A stretch of 64,000 bases of DNA, from contig CATWVA010000003.1 of the NCBI GenBank assembly GCA_958354105.1, positions 1 through 64,000 of the forward strand, given 5' to 3'. Positions 1-8,177 of the stretch are shown piece by piece. This DNA comes from an uncultured Collinsella sp. GTDB lineage: Bacteria > Actinomycetota > Coriobacteriia > Coriobacteriales > Coriobacteriaceae. Numbering within the stretch: the stretch's first letter is position 1; the number at the start of each line of letters is the position of its first letter. The position numbers and the translations under genes were made by a program. A model generated the notes under the pieces. It saw only the letters and a list, made by a program, of their open reading frames with translations. It made no database searches and was not told where the DNA came from.

Positions 1-467
1 AGGAAGTCGCGCTCGTCAATGCTGTTCAATGGTCTCAGACTGCCCGTAAGGACGTACTGATGGCCACGAACCCGAGCGCCCGCCATGCGCTCGATTTTGG
101 TAAGACGGGGGAGCGTACCCTGCGCGCTTGCTTGGGCGATGCCGCCTCGCAGGTCCCTGCCTACCAGCTGTTGTCCGAGGGCATGCGCTTTGAGGCGCGC
201 GTTGCCCACGATGCCTGCGACTTCGATATCGATTACGTCTTTGAGGTCGATGACTGCTTGGAGGACTTTGGTATCGAGGAACTTGCCTTCGATCTGGAGC
301 CTGCCGCATATATCGAGGAGTTCCGTAGGCAGCAGTTCGCGCGCTCAAACCGCAGCATGCTGCCGCTGCCCGCGGCACTCGGCGCCATTCGCCTAACGAA
401 CGTTGAGGACGAGGTTCTTGAGCGCCATGCTCACGCCTACTTGGCTTCTCGCAAAGAACTTCTCTAA
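1..467 (+). CDS. 3' end of an unrecognised protein gene, cut by the window edge
   Basis: An open frame is already open at base 3 and reads through an internal ATG at 60 to a TAA at 465-467. About 154 residues are visible and the true start lies outside the window. The visible part is acidic in the middle (DFDIDYVFEVDD) and ends in a charged helix-like stretch, with no membrane segment. I do not recognise the family. It lies just upstream of pepQ/efp on the same strand, but about 130 bases of structured sequence separate it from pepQ, so co-transcription is uncertain. The ATG at 60 is probably an internal methionine because the frame stays open upstream with ordinary codon use. Confidence 0.6.
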   Translation, partial: EVALVNAVQWSQTARKDVLMATNPSARHALDFGKTGERTLRACLGDAASQVPAYQLLSEGMRFEARVAHDACDFDIDYVFEVDDCLEDFGIEELAFDLEPAAYIEEFRRQQFARSNRSMLPLPAALGAIRLTNVEDEVLERHAHAYLASRKELL

Positions 468-504
468 GATTTATTGACTTCCATCGTCTTTCGTATCATG
501 TTGA

Positions 505-567
505 GGGGCGGGTTTCCAATCGGTTGCGGATCGCATGCGATTCCGTCGTTCGGTTGAGACCCGTCCC
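505..567 (+). other. structured leader upstream of pepQ (12-bp stem enclosing a palindrome)
   Basis: GGGGCGGGTTTC at 505-516 pairs along its whole length, allowing two G-U pairs, with GAGACCCGTCCC at 556-567. The loop contains the perfect 12-mer palindrome ATCGCATGCGAT at 530-541. No T-run follows, so it is not a simple terminator for the upstream gene. It ends about 33 bases before the pepQ ATG and would lie in its 5' leader if transcription starts upstream. Function unknown. Confidence 0.45.
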
Positions 568-599
568 GTCTATATAGAGACAACAAGAAAGGAATCTGC

Positions 600-1730
600 A
601 TGTCTGAGTTTGCTGCCGGTCCTGCCGGTCGTATCGAGCGTGTCCGTGCCCTTATGGCCGAGCGTGGCTACGACGCTATCGTGGTGCGCGACGAGGCCAA
701 CCTTCGTTGGCTTACGGGCGTGAAGGGCGTTTTCGACTACACCTTCGAGTTCCCGCACGCTGCGTTTATTACGGCCGACCAGTGCCTGTTCCACACCGAC
801 TCGCGCTACCTCAACAGCTTTGAGGAGAACACGCCCGCCAGCAGCCCCTGGGTCTACGACATGGACGAGGGTACCATTCCCGGCTGGGTCGCCGGCAAGA
901 TCGCGGCCAACAAGTGCCGCATCTGCGCTGTCGAGGACGACATGCAGATCAACTTCTACCAGGGCATTCAGCGTGGTCTGGAGGACCGTTCCGTCGCCTG
1001 CATGTTGCCGCTGATGCATGACGACATTCGCAAGATGCGCGCCATCAAGGACGCCGAGGAGATCGAGCTCATGCGCCATGCGCAGTCGATCACCGATGCC
1101 GCCTTCCAGCATATGCTCGGCTTTATTAAGCCCGGTATGACCGAGAAGCAGGTTCGCAACGAGCTCGAGAACTTTATGTTCGCCAACGGCGCCGACAGCC
1201 TGGCCTTTGGCTCTATCGTGGCGAGCGGTCCCAACACCGCCAACCCGCACGCCGTGCCAAGCGACCGCGTGATCGAGAAGGGCGACTTCGTCCTCATGGA
1301 TTACGGCGCGGGCTACTGCGATTATCGTTCCGACATGACGCGTACCGTCGTGATGGGCGAGCCTACCCAGGAGCAGCTCGACCTCTATGCGCTCGTGCGC
1401 CGTACGCACGAGGAGTGCGTCGCCGCCATCCATCCGGGCGTCGAGGGCAACGACATTTTCAAGCTTTCCAAGAAGATCATCGGCGATGCCGGTTATGGCG
1501 ATTACTACAACCATGGTCTGGGCCATGGTGTCGGTATAGACATCCATGAGCTGCCCAACTTCAACCGCAGCAAGAACATCATCGAGGTCGGCTCGGTTAT
1601 CACCATGGAGCCTGGCGTGTACCTGCCCGGCGTGGGCGGCGTGCGTCTGGAGGACTACGGCGTGGTCACCGAGAACGGCTACGAGCCCTTCACCAAGACA
1701 CCGCATGACCTTCACGTCATCGATTGCTAG
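600..1730 (+). CDS. pepQ: Xaa-Pro aminopeptidase/dipeptidase, peptidase family M24
   Basis: A 376-residue cytosolic metallopeptidase that removes or cleaves residues next to proline in small peptides. It has the usual creatinase-type N-terminal domain (about 1-130) and a pita-bread catalytic domain. The metal-ligand motifs are visible in order: DYGAGYCDYRSDMTRTV (two Asp), GLGHGVGIDIHE (His), TMEPGVYLPG (Glu) and RLEDYGVV (Glu). Length is normal. The ATG at 600 follows AGAAAGGAA. The gene is followed by a strong terminator, so it is probably its own unit beside efp, a common pairing in Gram-positive genomes. PepP versus PepQ specificity cannot be told from sequence alone. Confidence 0.9.
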   Translation: MSEFAAGPAGRIERVRALMAERGYDAIVVRDEANLRWLTGVKGVFDYTFEFPHAAFITADQCLFHTDSRYLNSFEENTPASSPWVYDMDEGTIPGWVAGKIAANKCRICAVEDDMQINFYQGIQRGLEDRSVACMLPLMHDDIRKMRAIKDAEEIELMRHAQSITDAAFQHMLGFIKPGMTEKQVRNELENFMFANGADSLAFGSIVASGPNTANPHAVPSDRVIEKGDFVLMDYGAGYCDYRSDMTRTVVMGEPTQEQLDLYALVRRTHEECVAAIHPGVEGNDIFKLSKKIIGDAGYGDYYNHGLGHGVGIDIHELPNFNRSKNIIEVGSVITMEPGVYLPGVGGVRLEDYGVVTENGYEPFTKTPHDLHVIDC

Positions 1731-1753
1731 TCTACTTCGGTAGATAGTTTGGG

Positions 1754-1796
1754 GCGGGGCGTCTGGATCGATTCGGACGCCCCGCGTTCTCTTTTT
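1754..1796 (+). terminator. rho-independent terminator after pepQ
   Basis: GCGGGGCGTC (1754-1763) and GACGCCCCGC (1776-1785) form a perfect 10-bp stem with a 12-base loop. It is followed by GTTCTCTTTTT. It separates pepQ from the efp operon. Confidence 0.9.
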
Positions 1797-1827
1797 ATGC
1801 GCTCGCCGCAGGCGCCGTCTGCAAGTG

Positions 1828-1833
1828 TATAAT
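1828..1833 (+). promoter_or_regulatory. -10 box TATAAT of the efp operon
   Basis: A perfect TATAAT lies 58 bases before the efp ATG and directly after the pepQ terminator. The -35 position at 17-bp spacing (GCCGCA, 1805-1810) is poor, so this is a -10-only prediction. Confidence 0.5.
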
Positions 1834-1890
1834 TTCGCTCGTATGTAATTTGGACGCTTGTGCGTTCTGCCCATAACAAGAAAGGTCGCT

Positions 1891-2454
1891 ATGCCTACCA
1901 TTTCTACCGCCGACTTCAAGAACGGCCTCGGTCTCCGCATTAAGGACAAGGTCTACACCATCGTCGAGTTCCAGCATGTCAAGCCCGGCAAGGGCGGCGC
2001 GTTTGTGCGCTACAAGACCCGCGACATCAAGAGCGGCCGCGTCGTCGAGAACACCTGCAACGCCGGCACCAAGTTCGAGAGCGTTATGCTCACCACCCGT
2101 GAGTTCCAGTACCTCTACAACGATGGCACCGACTACATCTTCATGGACAATGAGACCTATGAGCAGGTTCCTGTTCCCGAGGACATGGTGGGCGAGAACT
2201 CCAAGTGGCTGCGCGAGAACGACATTTGCCAGCTTCTCTTCGCCGACGATGAGCTCATGGGCGTGACTCCGCCGATGTTCATCGAGACCACCATCGTCCA
2301 GACTGACCCGGGCTTTAAGGGCGACACCGTCCAGGGTTCCACCAAGCCGGCCACGATCGACACCGGCGCCGTCATCCAGGTCCCCATGTACCTCAACGAG
2401 GGCGAGGTCATCAAGGTTGACACCCGCGACGGCAAGTTCGTCTCCCGCGTCTAG
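1891..2454 (+). CDS. efp: elongation factor P
   Basis: 187 residues, the standard EF-P length, binding ribosomes stalled on polyproline. The three beta-barrel architecture and the conserved tip loop HVKPGKGGAFVRYKTRD are visible. Lys34 lies at the position that is post-translationally modified in many bacteria. The ATG at 1891 follows AAGAAAGG; the upstream in-frame codons from 1858 lack a ribosome site and are not conserved-looking. It is the first gene of the run efp, gls24-like, nusB, xseB, tlyA, nadK, recN. No epmA/epmB or earP-type modification gene is in the window. Confidence 0.96.
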   Translation: MPTISTADFKNGLGLRIKDKVYTIVEFQHVKPGKGGAFVRYKTRDIKSGRVVENTCNAGTKFESVMLTTREFQYLYNDGTDYIFMDNETYEQVPVPEDMVGENSKWLRENDICQLLFADDELMGVTPPMFIETTIVQTDPGFKGDTVQGSTKPATIDTGAVIQVPMYLNEGEVIKVDTRDGKFVSRV

Positions 2455-2478
2455 CAACCAACTCTTCTAGGAGGACTC

Positions 2479-2841
2479 ATGCCCCAGGAAATCAAGATTG
2501 ACGGCATCGGCATTTCGCCCGATGTTCTGACCGCCATCGTCTCGCGCGCCGTGTCGGATGTCGAGGGCATCGCCTCCGTTGGCGTCAAGGACCTTGCCAC
2601 CAACCTTGTCTCCATGATGCTCTCGTCCAAGGCCCCGGCTTCCGAGCCGGCGGTCGAGGCCGAGGTCGTCGGCGACAAGCTCGCACTCACCGTGCGCGTT
2701 GTGGTGTTCTTTGGCTATCCGTTCAAGAAACTCGCCGAGGCCGTTCGCGCCGCTGTAGTCGCCGCCATCGATGCCCAGGTGGGTGTCGAGGTCGAGCGCG
2801 TTGACGTTTGCATCGACGGCCTCGTTTTCCCCAAGGAGTAA
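2479..2841 (+). CDS. Asp23/Gls24 family envelope-stress protein
   Basis: 120 residues beginning MPQEIKIDGIGISPDVL, with the family hallmarks VLTAIVSRAVSDVEGI at the start and the VRVVVFFGYPFKKLAEAVR strand-helix in the second half. The family (AmaP-anchored Asp23, YqhY) is linked to envelope or membrane homeostasis; YqhY genes typically sit next to nusB, exactly as here. A full AGGAGG (2469-2474) precedes the ATG by 4 bases. A 24-base gap from efp suggests co-transcription. The exact role is not known for this subfamily. Confidence 0.88.
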   Translation: MPQEIKIDGIGISPDVLTAIVSRAVSDVEGIASVGVKDLATNLVSMMLSSKAPASEPAVEAEVVGDKLALTVRVVVFFGYPFKKLAEAVRAAVVAAIDAQVGVEVERVDVCIDGLVFPKE

Positions 2842-2844
2842 CCT

Positions 2845-3432
2845 TTGAGCCTTAAGGTTTATCGCGGGCGCACGCTTGCCCGCAGTCAGGCGCTGCAGCT
2901 GCTGTTCCAGGCCGAGGCCACGGACAGCCCGCTCGAGCGCGTCCTCGAGGGCGATTTCCTGATCTCGAAGGGTCCCCTCGACCCCTATGCGCTGGAGCTG
3001 TGCCGCGGTGCTTACGAGCATATCGACCGCATCGACTGCGCTCTGCGTTCCGTTGCCAAAAACTGGGATCTTATGCGCATGCCCGGCGCCGACCGCAATC
3101 TGCTGCGTATCGCCGTTTACGAGATGCGTTTCCTCACCGACGAGGAGGTCTCGGATGCCATCGTGATCAACGAGGCCGTCGAGCTTGCCAAGGCCTATGG
3201 CACCGACCAGTCCGCGTCGTTCGTCAACGGCGTGCTGGGTAAGATCGCTCGCAGTGAAGAGCTGCCGGGCGAGGATCTGTACCAGGAGCTGCTGGCCGAA
3301 GATCGCGCTCGCGAGGAGGCACAGGCTGCCGAGGCAGCCGCAAAGGTTGCGGCTGCTCAGGCCGAGGCTGGCGTGCTGGCCGAGGACGCGGACGCTGCTG
3401 AGGCCGTCGAGGCCGACTCCGTCGAGGAGTAG
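2845..3432 (+). CDS. nusB: transcription antitermination factor NusB
   Basis: 195 residues. The all-helical NusB core covers about residues 1-145 (RTLARSQALQLLFQAEA..., then VYEMRFLTDEEVSDAIVINEAVELAKAYG, the family signature, and ASFVNGVLGKIA). NusB binds boxA RNA with S10/NusE for rRNA antitermination. The start is TTG at 2845, read from AAGGAG at 2833-2838, which overlaps the previous gene's last codons; there is no better ATG. The last roughly 45 residues are an Ala/Glu-rich low-complexity tail that usual NusB proteins (130-150 aa) lack. Confidence 0.93.
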   Translation: MSLKVYRGRTLARSQALQLLFQAEATDSPLERVLEGDFLISKGPLDPYALELCRGAYEHIDRIDCALRSVAKNWDLMRMPGADRNLLRIAVYEMRFLTDEEVSDAIVINEAVELAKAYGTDQSASFVNGVLGKIARSEELPGEDLYQELLAEDRAREEAQAAEAAAKVAAAQAEAGVLAEDADAAEAVEADSVEE

Positions 3433-3434
3433 TC

Positions 3435-3674
3435 ATGCCAGAGGGTTCTGTCCGCAACTTTGACGAGATCTCGGACCGTTTGGATCAGATCATCGCTACC
3501 GTTCGCTCCAAGGACACCTCCTTGGAGCGTTCGCTCGATCTGTTTGACGAGGCGATTGAGCTGGGCTCCCGCGCGGTCGACATGGTCGATAAGTTTGAGC
3601 TGACGCCGCGTGAGGCCGACAAGCTCGAGCAGGAATACGATGAGGATGCGGCAAACGAATCCCAGGATAGCTAG
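3435..3674 (+). CDS. xseB: exodeoxyribonuclease VII small subunit
   Basis: 79 residues, typical XseB length, with the helical hairpin pattern FDEISDRLDQIIATVRS...LERSLDLFDEAIELG. XseB partners XseA to degrade single-stranded DNA. It begins 2 bases after the nusB stop. In many genomes xseA lies directly before xseB, but here nusB takes that place and no xseA is present in the window. The C-terminal residues are acidic and variable. Confidence 0.85.
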   Translation: MPEGSVRNFDEISDRLDQIIATVRSKDTSLERSLDLFDEAIELGSRAVDMVDKFELTPREADKLEQEYDEDAANESQDS

Positions 3675-3700
3675 GCCGCATCTCCGGATACGAATGGTTG

Positions 3701-4513
3701 ATGGCATTCATGAAACGCGTGCGTCTTGATGACGAACTGATTTCACAGGGCATCTGCGCCGATCGCGCGGATGCCCTTCGCACTCTTATGGCCGGCTTGG
3801 TCTCGAGTGGCGGAGAGCGCTTGACTTCGCCGGGCCTTAAGGTGACCCCGGGCCTGCCGTTGCACGTGAAGGGGCGCATTCCCTATGTTGGCCGCGGCGG
3901 TCTTAAGCTCGAAGGCGCGCTTGATGCGTTTGGTATCAATCCGACGGGCCTTGCCTGTCTGGATGTGGGCTGCTCTACCGGCGGCTTTACCGATTGCCTG
4001 CTTAAGCGCGGAGCTGCGACAGTTGTCTCGGTGGACGTGGGTCGCGCCCAGTTTGATTGGTCGTTGCGTCAGGACGATCGCGTGACGCTGCATGAGCGCA
4101 CAAACGTGACGCAGCTGCCTGAGTTTGGCTATGCCGGCGCTATCGACCTGGCTGTGTGTGATGTCTCGTTTACCAGCATCGCGAACATTATCGATGCGGT
4201 GCTGGCGTGCCTGGCGCCTACGGGTGCATTCTGCACGCTCGTAAAGCCGCAGTTTGAGGCTCCGGCGGCGCTGGTGGGCGAGGGCGGAATTGTGACCGAC
4301 CCCGCCGTGCGCCGCGATACACTCGTTGCGGCAGTTGAACTCTTTGCTGCCAAGGGGCTGTTCCCGGTCGATGTGTGCGTGTCGCCCATTCATGGTGCCA
4401 AGGGAAACGTTGAGTTTTTCCTGTACGGCACGAGGTTTGCCCCCGGCGAGCGCTCCGATGACGAGTTGCAATCCCAGGTATCGGCTTTGAGCGAGAAAGC
4501 TGCAACGCTATGA
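3701..4513 (+). CDS. tlyA: TlyA family rRNA 2'-O-methyltransferase / hemolysin-like protein
   Basis: About 270 residues. An S4 RNA-binding domain (about 5-65, RVRLDDELISQGICADRADA) is followed by a FtsJ-like Rossmann methyltransferase domain with the SAM motif LDVGCSTGGFTDCLL, VVSVDVG and the catalytic-type KPQFE. Mycobacterial TlyA methylates 16S and 23S rRNA and sets capreomycin sensitivity; this function is inferred from the family. Start is uncertain: TTG 3698, ATG 3701 and ATG 3710 (MKRVRLDD) are in frame and none has a clear Shine-Dalgarno. It overlaps nadK by 4 bases (ATGA). Confidence 0.9.
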   Translation: MAFMKRVRLDDELISQGICADRADALRTLMAGLVSSGGERLTSPGLKVTPGLPLHVKGRIPYVGRGGLKLEGALDAFGINPTGLACLDVGCSTGGFTDCLLKRGAATVVSVDVGRAQFDWSLRQDDRVTLHERTNVTQLPEFGYAGAIDLAVCDVSFTSIANIIDAVLACLAPTGAFCTLVKPQFEAPAALVGEGGIVTDPAVRRDTLVAAVELFAAKGLFPVDVCVSPIHGAKGNVEFFLYGTRFAPGERSDDELQSQVSALSEKAATL

Positions 4514-5370
4514 AGGTCTTTCTGGTTCCCAATTACTACAAGCAAGAGGCCGTCGAGAGCGGTCTGATGCTCGAGCTTTGGCTGACGCGCCAGGGCTATG
4601 AGGTCGCATGGGCTGCCGACCAGCGATCCAAGATTCAGAGCACGCCTGATATTGACGGCTCCGATCTGGTCATTACGCTCGGCGGCGACGGCACGCTGCT
4701 GCGCGCTGCCCGCATCCTCAACCATCGCGAGATTCCTATCCTCGGTCTTTCCTATGGTCACCTGGGCTTTTTGACGGCCGCTAGCCCCGAGGAGCGTGAC
4801 ATTTTGCAGGTTGTGAGTGATGCCCTGTCCGGTGAGCTGCACGTGAGCCGTCGCGCCACCATCGCCGCGGATATCGTGTCCGTGCGCGACGATGGCACGA
4901 AGGATGTCGTGCGCACGTTCGCCCTCAACGACATGGCGCTCACGCGCGGCCCCCTGTCCGATATGGTTGAGTTCGACATCACGGTGTCGGGCCACCATAT
5001 CGATCGACTGCGTGGCGACGGCGTGGTTGTATCGACCGCGACTGGCTCCACCGGCTACGCGCTATCCGCCGGCGGCCCCATCGTCAGCCCCGATTACACG
5101 GGCATGGTCTGTGTGCCGATTGCTCCGCATACCATTCAGGCTCGTGCCTTTTTGACCTCGCCGAGCGATGTTGTCGAAATCTTTATGTCTGATGACCGTC
5201 CGAGTGTTCCGGCGATCGCTATCGATGGACAGTTTATTACCTGCGATGGCACCGTTGAGAGCGTGGCGGTGCGTCGCGGTCCCGGAGATGTGCTGCTTCT
5301 CGATTACGGTCCCGAGAGCTTCTATAACTCCGTGAGCCGCGTGTTCTACGGAGTGCGTCATGATCGATGA
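4510..5370 (+). CDS. nadK: NAD kinase
   Basis: 286 residues, normal length. The enzyme phosphorylates NAD to NADP in the cytosol. The diagnostic GGDGTLL (residues 58-64) and the C-terminal TGSTGYALSAGGPIV segment are both intact. The start overlaps tlyA (ATGA) and the end overlaps recN by 11 bases, so the three are translationally coupled. The order tlyA-nadK-recN is widely conserved in Actinobacteria and Firmicutes. Confidence 0.96.
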   Translation: MKVFLVPNYYKQEAVESGLMLELWLTRQGYEVAWAADQRSKIQSTPDIDGSDLVITLGGDGTLLRAARILNHREIPILGLSYGHLGFLTAASPEERDILQVVSDALSGELHVSRRATIAADIVSVRDDGTKDVVRTFALNDMALTRGPLSDMVEFDITVSGHHIDRLRGDGVVVSTATGSTGYALSAGGPIVSPDYTGMVCVPIAPHTIQARAFLTSPSDVVEIFMSDDRPSVPAIAIDGQFITCDGTVESVAVRRGPGDVLLLDYGPESFYNSVSRVFYGVRHDR

Positions 5371-6988
5371 GCTGCAGGTTTCTAACATTGCGCTCATTCG
5401 CGAGGCGACGTTGGTGCCGAGTGCCGGCCTGACTGTCCTGACCGGCGAGACCGGCGCCGGCAAGACCGCGCTGCTCTCGGCCCTCAAGCTTATTTTGGGC
5501 GAGCGTGCGGATTCGTCGACGGTGCGCGAGGGCGAGGCGCTGGCGAGTGTCGAGGCGCGCTTGTTCGACGGCCCGCACGACACGGAAGGCTTCACGGTCC
5601 AGCGCAGCCTTTCCGCTGAGGGCCGCAGCCGCGTGAAGATTGACGGCCGTATCGCCAGTGTGCGCGAGCTTTCGGAGCGCGTCGGCGTGATGATGGATCT
5701 GTGTGGCCAGCACGAGCACCAGCGCTTGCTCGATCCGGCGCATCATGTTGCCATGGTCGATGCCTGGGCAGGGCGCCCGGCACTCGAGACGCTGGATGCG
5801 TACCGCGCCTGCTTTAAGGCATCGCGCGCTGCCGCCAAAGAGCTTCGCCGTGTGGAGGAAGCCTCACGTGCGCAGGGGAGTCGCGTCGAGGAGGCGCGCT
5901 TTGCCCTCGAGCGTATCGCCGAGGTCGACCCCAGGCCAGGCGAGTACGAGGAACTCGAGGAACTGCTGCCGCGCTCCGAACATGCCGAGGTACTGGTTGC
6001 CACGGCTAACGATGCCCATGCATCGCTTGCCGCCGAAGGGGGAGCGCTCGATGCCGTAAACAGCGCCGTTGCAGAGCTTTCCCGCATGGCTGCCGTCGAT
6101 CGCAAGCTGGGCGACATTGCCGATGCCCTTTCGGATGCCTGCATCTCCCTTGAGGATTGCGCGAACGAGCTTCGTGCCTATCGTGATGGCGTCGCCTTCG
6201 ACCCGCGCGAGCTCGCTCGCATGCGTGAGCGGTATTCCGACCTCAAGGGCCTGTTGCGTCAGTGGGGTCCCACCATGGACGATGTTTTTGCCATGCGGGA
6301 TCGCTCGCAAGAGCTGCTGTTCCTGGTCGATGATGGCGATGAGCAGATCAAAAAGGCGCGTGAGGCACTCGGGAGCGCCGAGCGCGAGTTGTTTGCCGCT
6401 GCCAAGGCACTTAAGCGCGCTCGTAATACGGCGGCCCCTCGCTTCTGCCACGAGGTTGGCCGCCAGATGGCTCGCCTGGAGATGGGCGGCGCCGAGCTCG
6501 TCTGGGAGTCGCGCGATCTTCCCCGTGCTGAGTGGACGCCCGTTGGTCCTTCGAGCTACGAGCTGCTATACCGCAGCGGTGCCGGCTTGACGCCGCGTCC
6601 CCTGCGTCGAATTGCGTCGGGCGGCGAGCTTAGCCGCGTCATGCTGGCAAGCAAGGTTGTCCTCGGTAACGCGGACGGTGTCGATACACTGGTGTTTGAC
6701 GAGGTCGATGCTGGTGTCGGTGGCTCCACGGCGCGTGCGCTCGCGGGCGTGCTGGCAGATCTCGCCGCTACGCATCAGGTGATTGTCGTAACCCACTTGG
6801 CGCAGGTCGCCGTCATGGCTGACAAGCATTATGTCGTCAGCAAGGAACCGGGCGATGTTCCCCAGACGCATTTGGACGAGGTATCCGGCGAAGCGCGTAC
6901 CGCCGAGATCGCCCGCATGTTGAGCGGCGATCAATCGGAGGCGAGCTTGGCGCATGCCAAGCAGATGCTGGAAGAAGCTCGAGGTTAG
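5360..6988 (+). CDS. recN: DNA repair protein RecN
   Basis: 542 residues; an SMC-like ATPase for double-strand-break repair. The Walker A GETGAGKT (29-36) sits in the N-terminal head. The middle is a charged coiled coil (about 150-360). The C-terminal head holds RIASGGELSRVMLA (signature) and VDTLVFDEVDAGVGG (Walker B) followed by VIVVTHLAQVA. All ATPase motifs are intact. It is the last gene of the operon, facing rpiR convergently across a hairpin. Confidence 0.96.
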   Translation: MIDELQVSNIALIREATLVPSAGLTVLTGETGAGKTALLSALKLILGERADSSTVREGEALASVEARLFDGPHDTEGFTVQRSLSAEGRSRVKIDGRIASVRELSERVGVMMDLCGQHEHQRLLDPAHHVAMVDAWAGRPALETLDAYRACFKASRAAAKELRRVEEASRAQGSRVEEARFALERIAEVDPRPGEYEELEELLPRSEHAEVLVATANDAHASLAAEGGALDAVNSAVAELSRMAAVDRKLGDIADALSDACISLEDCANELRAYRDGVAFDPRELARMRERYSDLKGLLRQWGPTMDDVFAMRDRSQELLFLVDDGDEQIKKAREALGSAERELFAAAKALKRARNTAAPRFCHEVGRQMARLEMGGAELVWESRDLPRAEWTPVGPSSYELLYRSGAGLTPRPLRRIASGGELSRVMLASKVVLGNADGVDTLVFDEVDAGVGGSTARALAGVLADLAATHQVIVVTHLAQVAVMADKHYVVSKEPGDVPQTHLDEVSGEARTAEIARMLSGDQSEASLAHAKQMLEEARG

Positions 6989-7005
6989 GTCGTATTAGCG
7001 GTGTT

Positions 7006-7040
7006 AGTGGGACAAAATAGACTGAAATTTTTGTCTCACT
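7006..7040. terminator. convergent hairpin between recN and the RpiR regulator
   Basis: AGTGGGACAAAA (7006-7017) pairs with TTTTGTCTCACT (7029-7040), with one G-U pair. The T-rich 3' arm and the A-rich 5' arm make it usable as a terminator in both directions. It shares GTGGGACA with the hairpin at 47062-47083. Confidence 0.6.
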
Positions 7041-7047
7041 ATGCGTT

Positions 7048-7905
7048 TTACTCCACAACCTTATCCGGCTGGATGAGCTCCTCGTAGTAGCTGATATGCT
7101 CGCGTGCGTCCTCGATTTCGGGCAACAGGAAGTTGTAGATAACCTCGATGATCATCGTGGCGCTGATCTTAGAGAACGCAAAGTCGCCCGTCGTCAGCAG
7201 CGCTTCGTGGTTGACGGTATTAAAAGTGTAGTCTGCCAGGCGCGCGAGCGGGGATTTGCTGTCGCTGCTGATGACGACTACGGTTGCGCCGCAGTCGCGA
7301 GCCGCTTTTGCCATGCGATTCAGTCGGCGCGATTTGCCAGAGTTTGAGATTAGCACGATGACGTCACCCGGGCGCAACGTGAGCGCAAAGCCGATTGATG
7401 TCTCGCTAATGGTGCTCGCCATGCAGCGCAGGCCCAGCTGCGAAAACTTAAACGTCGCATCGAGCGCGACCGCGTTCGTATTGCCCACAGCTGCAAACTC
7501 AATAACCCCTGCATGCTTAAGGGCATGCACAACAGCCGCCAGCGTATCGTGGTCGATCCCGTCGATGGTCGCATTAAGCTCGCTCACCTTGGCAGCCAGG
7601 ATGTTCTTGAGGCTCTGCTCCATATTGTCGAGCGAGACCTCGTCAGTCAGGCCCTCGTTGCGCTGGCTTTCCAAATCCCTCGCCAACGAAAACTGAAAGC
7701 TGCGGAAGCTGCCAAAGCCAAGCTTGCGGCAGAAGCGCGAAACGGTCGCCTCGGACGTGGCGGCGGCGCGTGAGAGCTGAGCGGCCGTGAGGCGCGGCGC
7801 CTCGGACTGGTGCTCCAATATATAGTCGACAATGCGCTGCTCGGACTCGCTGTATCCCTGATGGGTACTAATGAGGGAAAGTGCGCTCTTGCTACTATCG
7901 GTCAT
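7048..7905 (-). CDS. MurR/RpiR family transcriptional regulator
   Basis: 285 residues from the ATG at 7905, chosen because AGGAG lies 7 bases upstream; the longer frame to 7953 has no ribosome site. The N-terminal RpiR helix-turn-helix (about 1-80; AAATSEATVSRFCRKLGFGSFRSFQ) is followed by a SIS sugar-phosphate-binding domain (about 125-250; VIVLISNSGKSRRLNRMAKAA). Such regulators sense phosphosugars. It is divergent from the fructose PTS genes 272 bases away and is the obvious candidate to control them in response to fructose 1-phosphate or a related metabolite (inference). Confidence 0.88.
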   Translation of the reverse strand: MTDSSKSALSLISTHQGYSESEQRIVDYILEHQSEAPRLTAAQLSRAAATSEATVSRFCRKLGFGSFRSFQFSLARDLESQRNEGLTDEVSLDNMEQSLKNILAAKVSELNATIDGIDHDTLAAVVHALKHAGVIEFAAVGNTNAVALDATFKFSQLGLRCMASTISETSIGFALTLRPGDVIVLISNSGKSRRLNRMAKAARDCGATVVVISSDSKSPLARLADYTFNTVNHEALLTTGDFAFSKISATMIIEVIYNFLLPEIEDAREHISYYEELIQPDKVVE

Positions 7906-7953
7906 GGATGGCTCCTGGTTGGCATGAAAATCTAATTTGATTTGCAATGCCAT

Positions 7954-7959
7954 AGTATA
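7954..7959 (-). promoter_or_regulatory. -10 box of the RpiR regulator gene
   Basis: Read on the - strand this is TATACT, 49 bases upstream of the chosen start codon. No good -35 is visible at 16-18 bp. Confidence 0.35.
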
Positions 7960-7986
7960 CGGGCATTTTCAATTACAAGATACACC

Positions 7987-8014
7987 TTGCCGTTTCAAGT
8001 GTTGATGGTAAACT
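7987..8014 (+). promoter_or_regulatory. candidate promoter of the fructose PTS gene
   Basis: TTGCCG (7987-7992), 16-bp spacer, TAAACT (8009-8014), each 4 of 6 to consensus. Two copies of AAC(C)TTTCACC (8011-8020 and 8042-8052) and ACCGT-TT-ACGGT (8022-8033) follow and could be operator half-sites for the divergent RpiR protein (inference). Confidence 0.35.
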
Positions 8015-8115
8015 TTCACCTACCGTTTACGGTTATGAAAGAACCTTTCACCGGAGAATTGCACCTTGTCTCTTCTCACGCGGACGGTAGGTTGGTATCT
8101 TTCAGTTGTGGAAAA

Positions 8116-8156
8116 ACGCGCATCGAAGCGCGTGTAGGGGAGCGCCCGCGGGCGCT
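8116..8156 (+). promoter_or_regulatory. two hairpins in the fructose PTS leader
   Basis: ACGCGC (8116-8121) pairs with GCGCGT (8128-8133), and AGCGCCCGCGGGCGCT (8141-8156) is a perfect 16-base palindrome. They lie between the candidate promoter and the AAGGAGGG ribosome site (8166-8173). They could modulate translation or mRNA stability; no T-run follows either. Confidence 0.45.
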
Positions 8157-8177
8157 GTACTCAAGAAGGAGGGACAC

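Noticed and set aside
1..60. An upstream gene ending in TGA at 58-60 that overlaps an ATG at 60
   Set aside because: The frame containing that ATG is open from base 3 with better coding character, so the visible gene more likely extends off the window edge.
570..1949. A 459-codon - strand frame opposite pepQ
   Set aside because: Shadow of pepQ and of the next terminator; no recognisable domain and no ribosome site.
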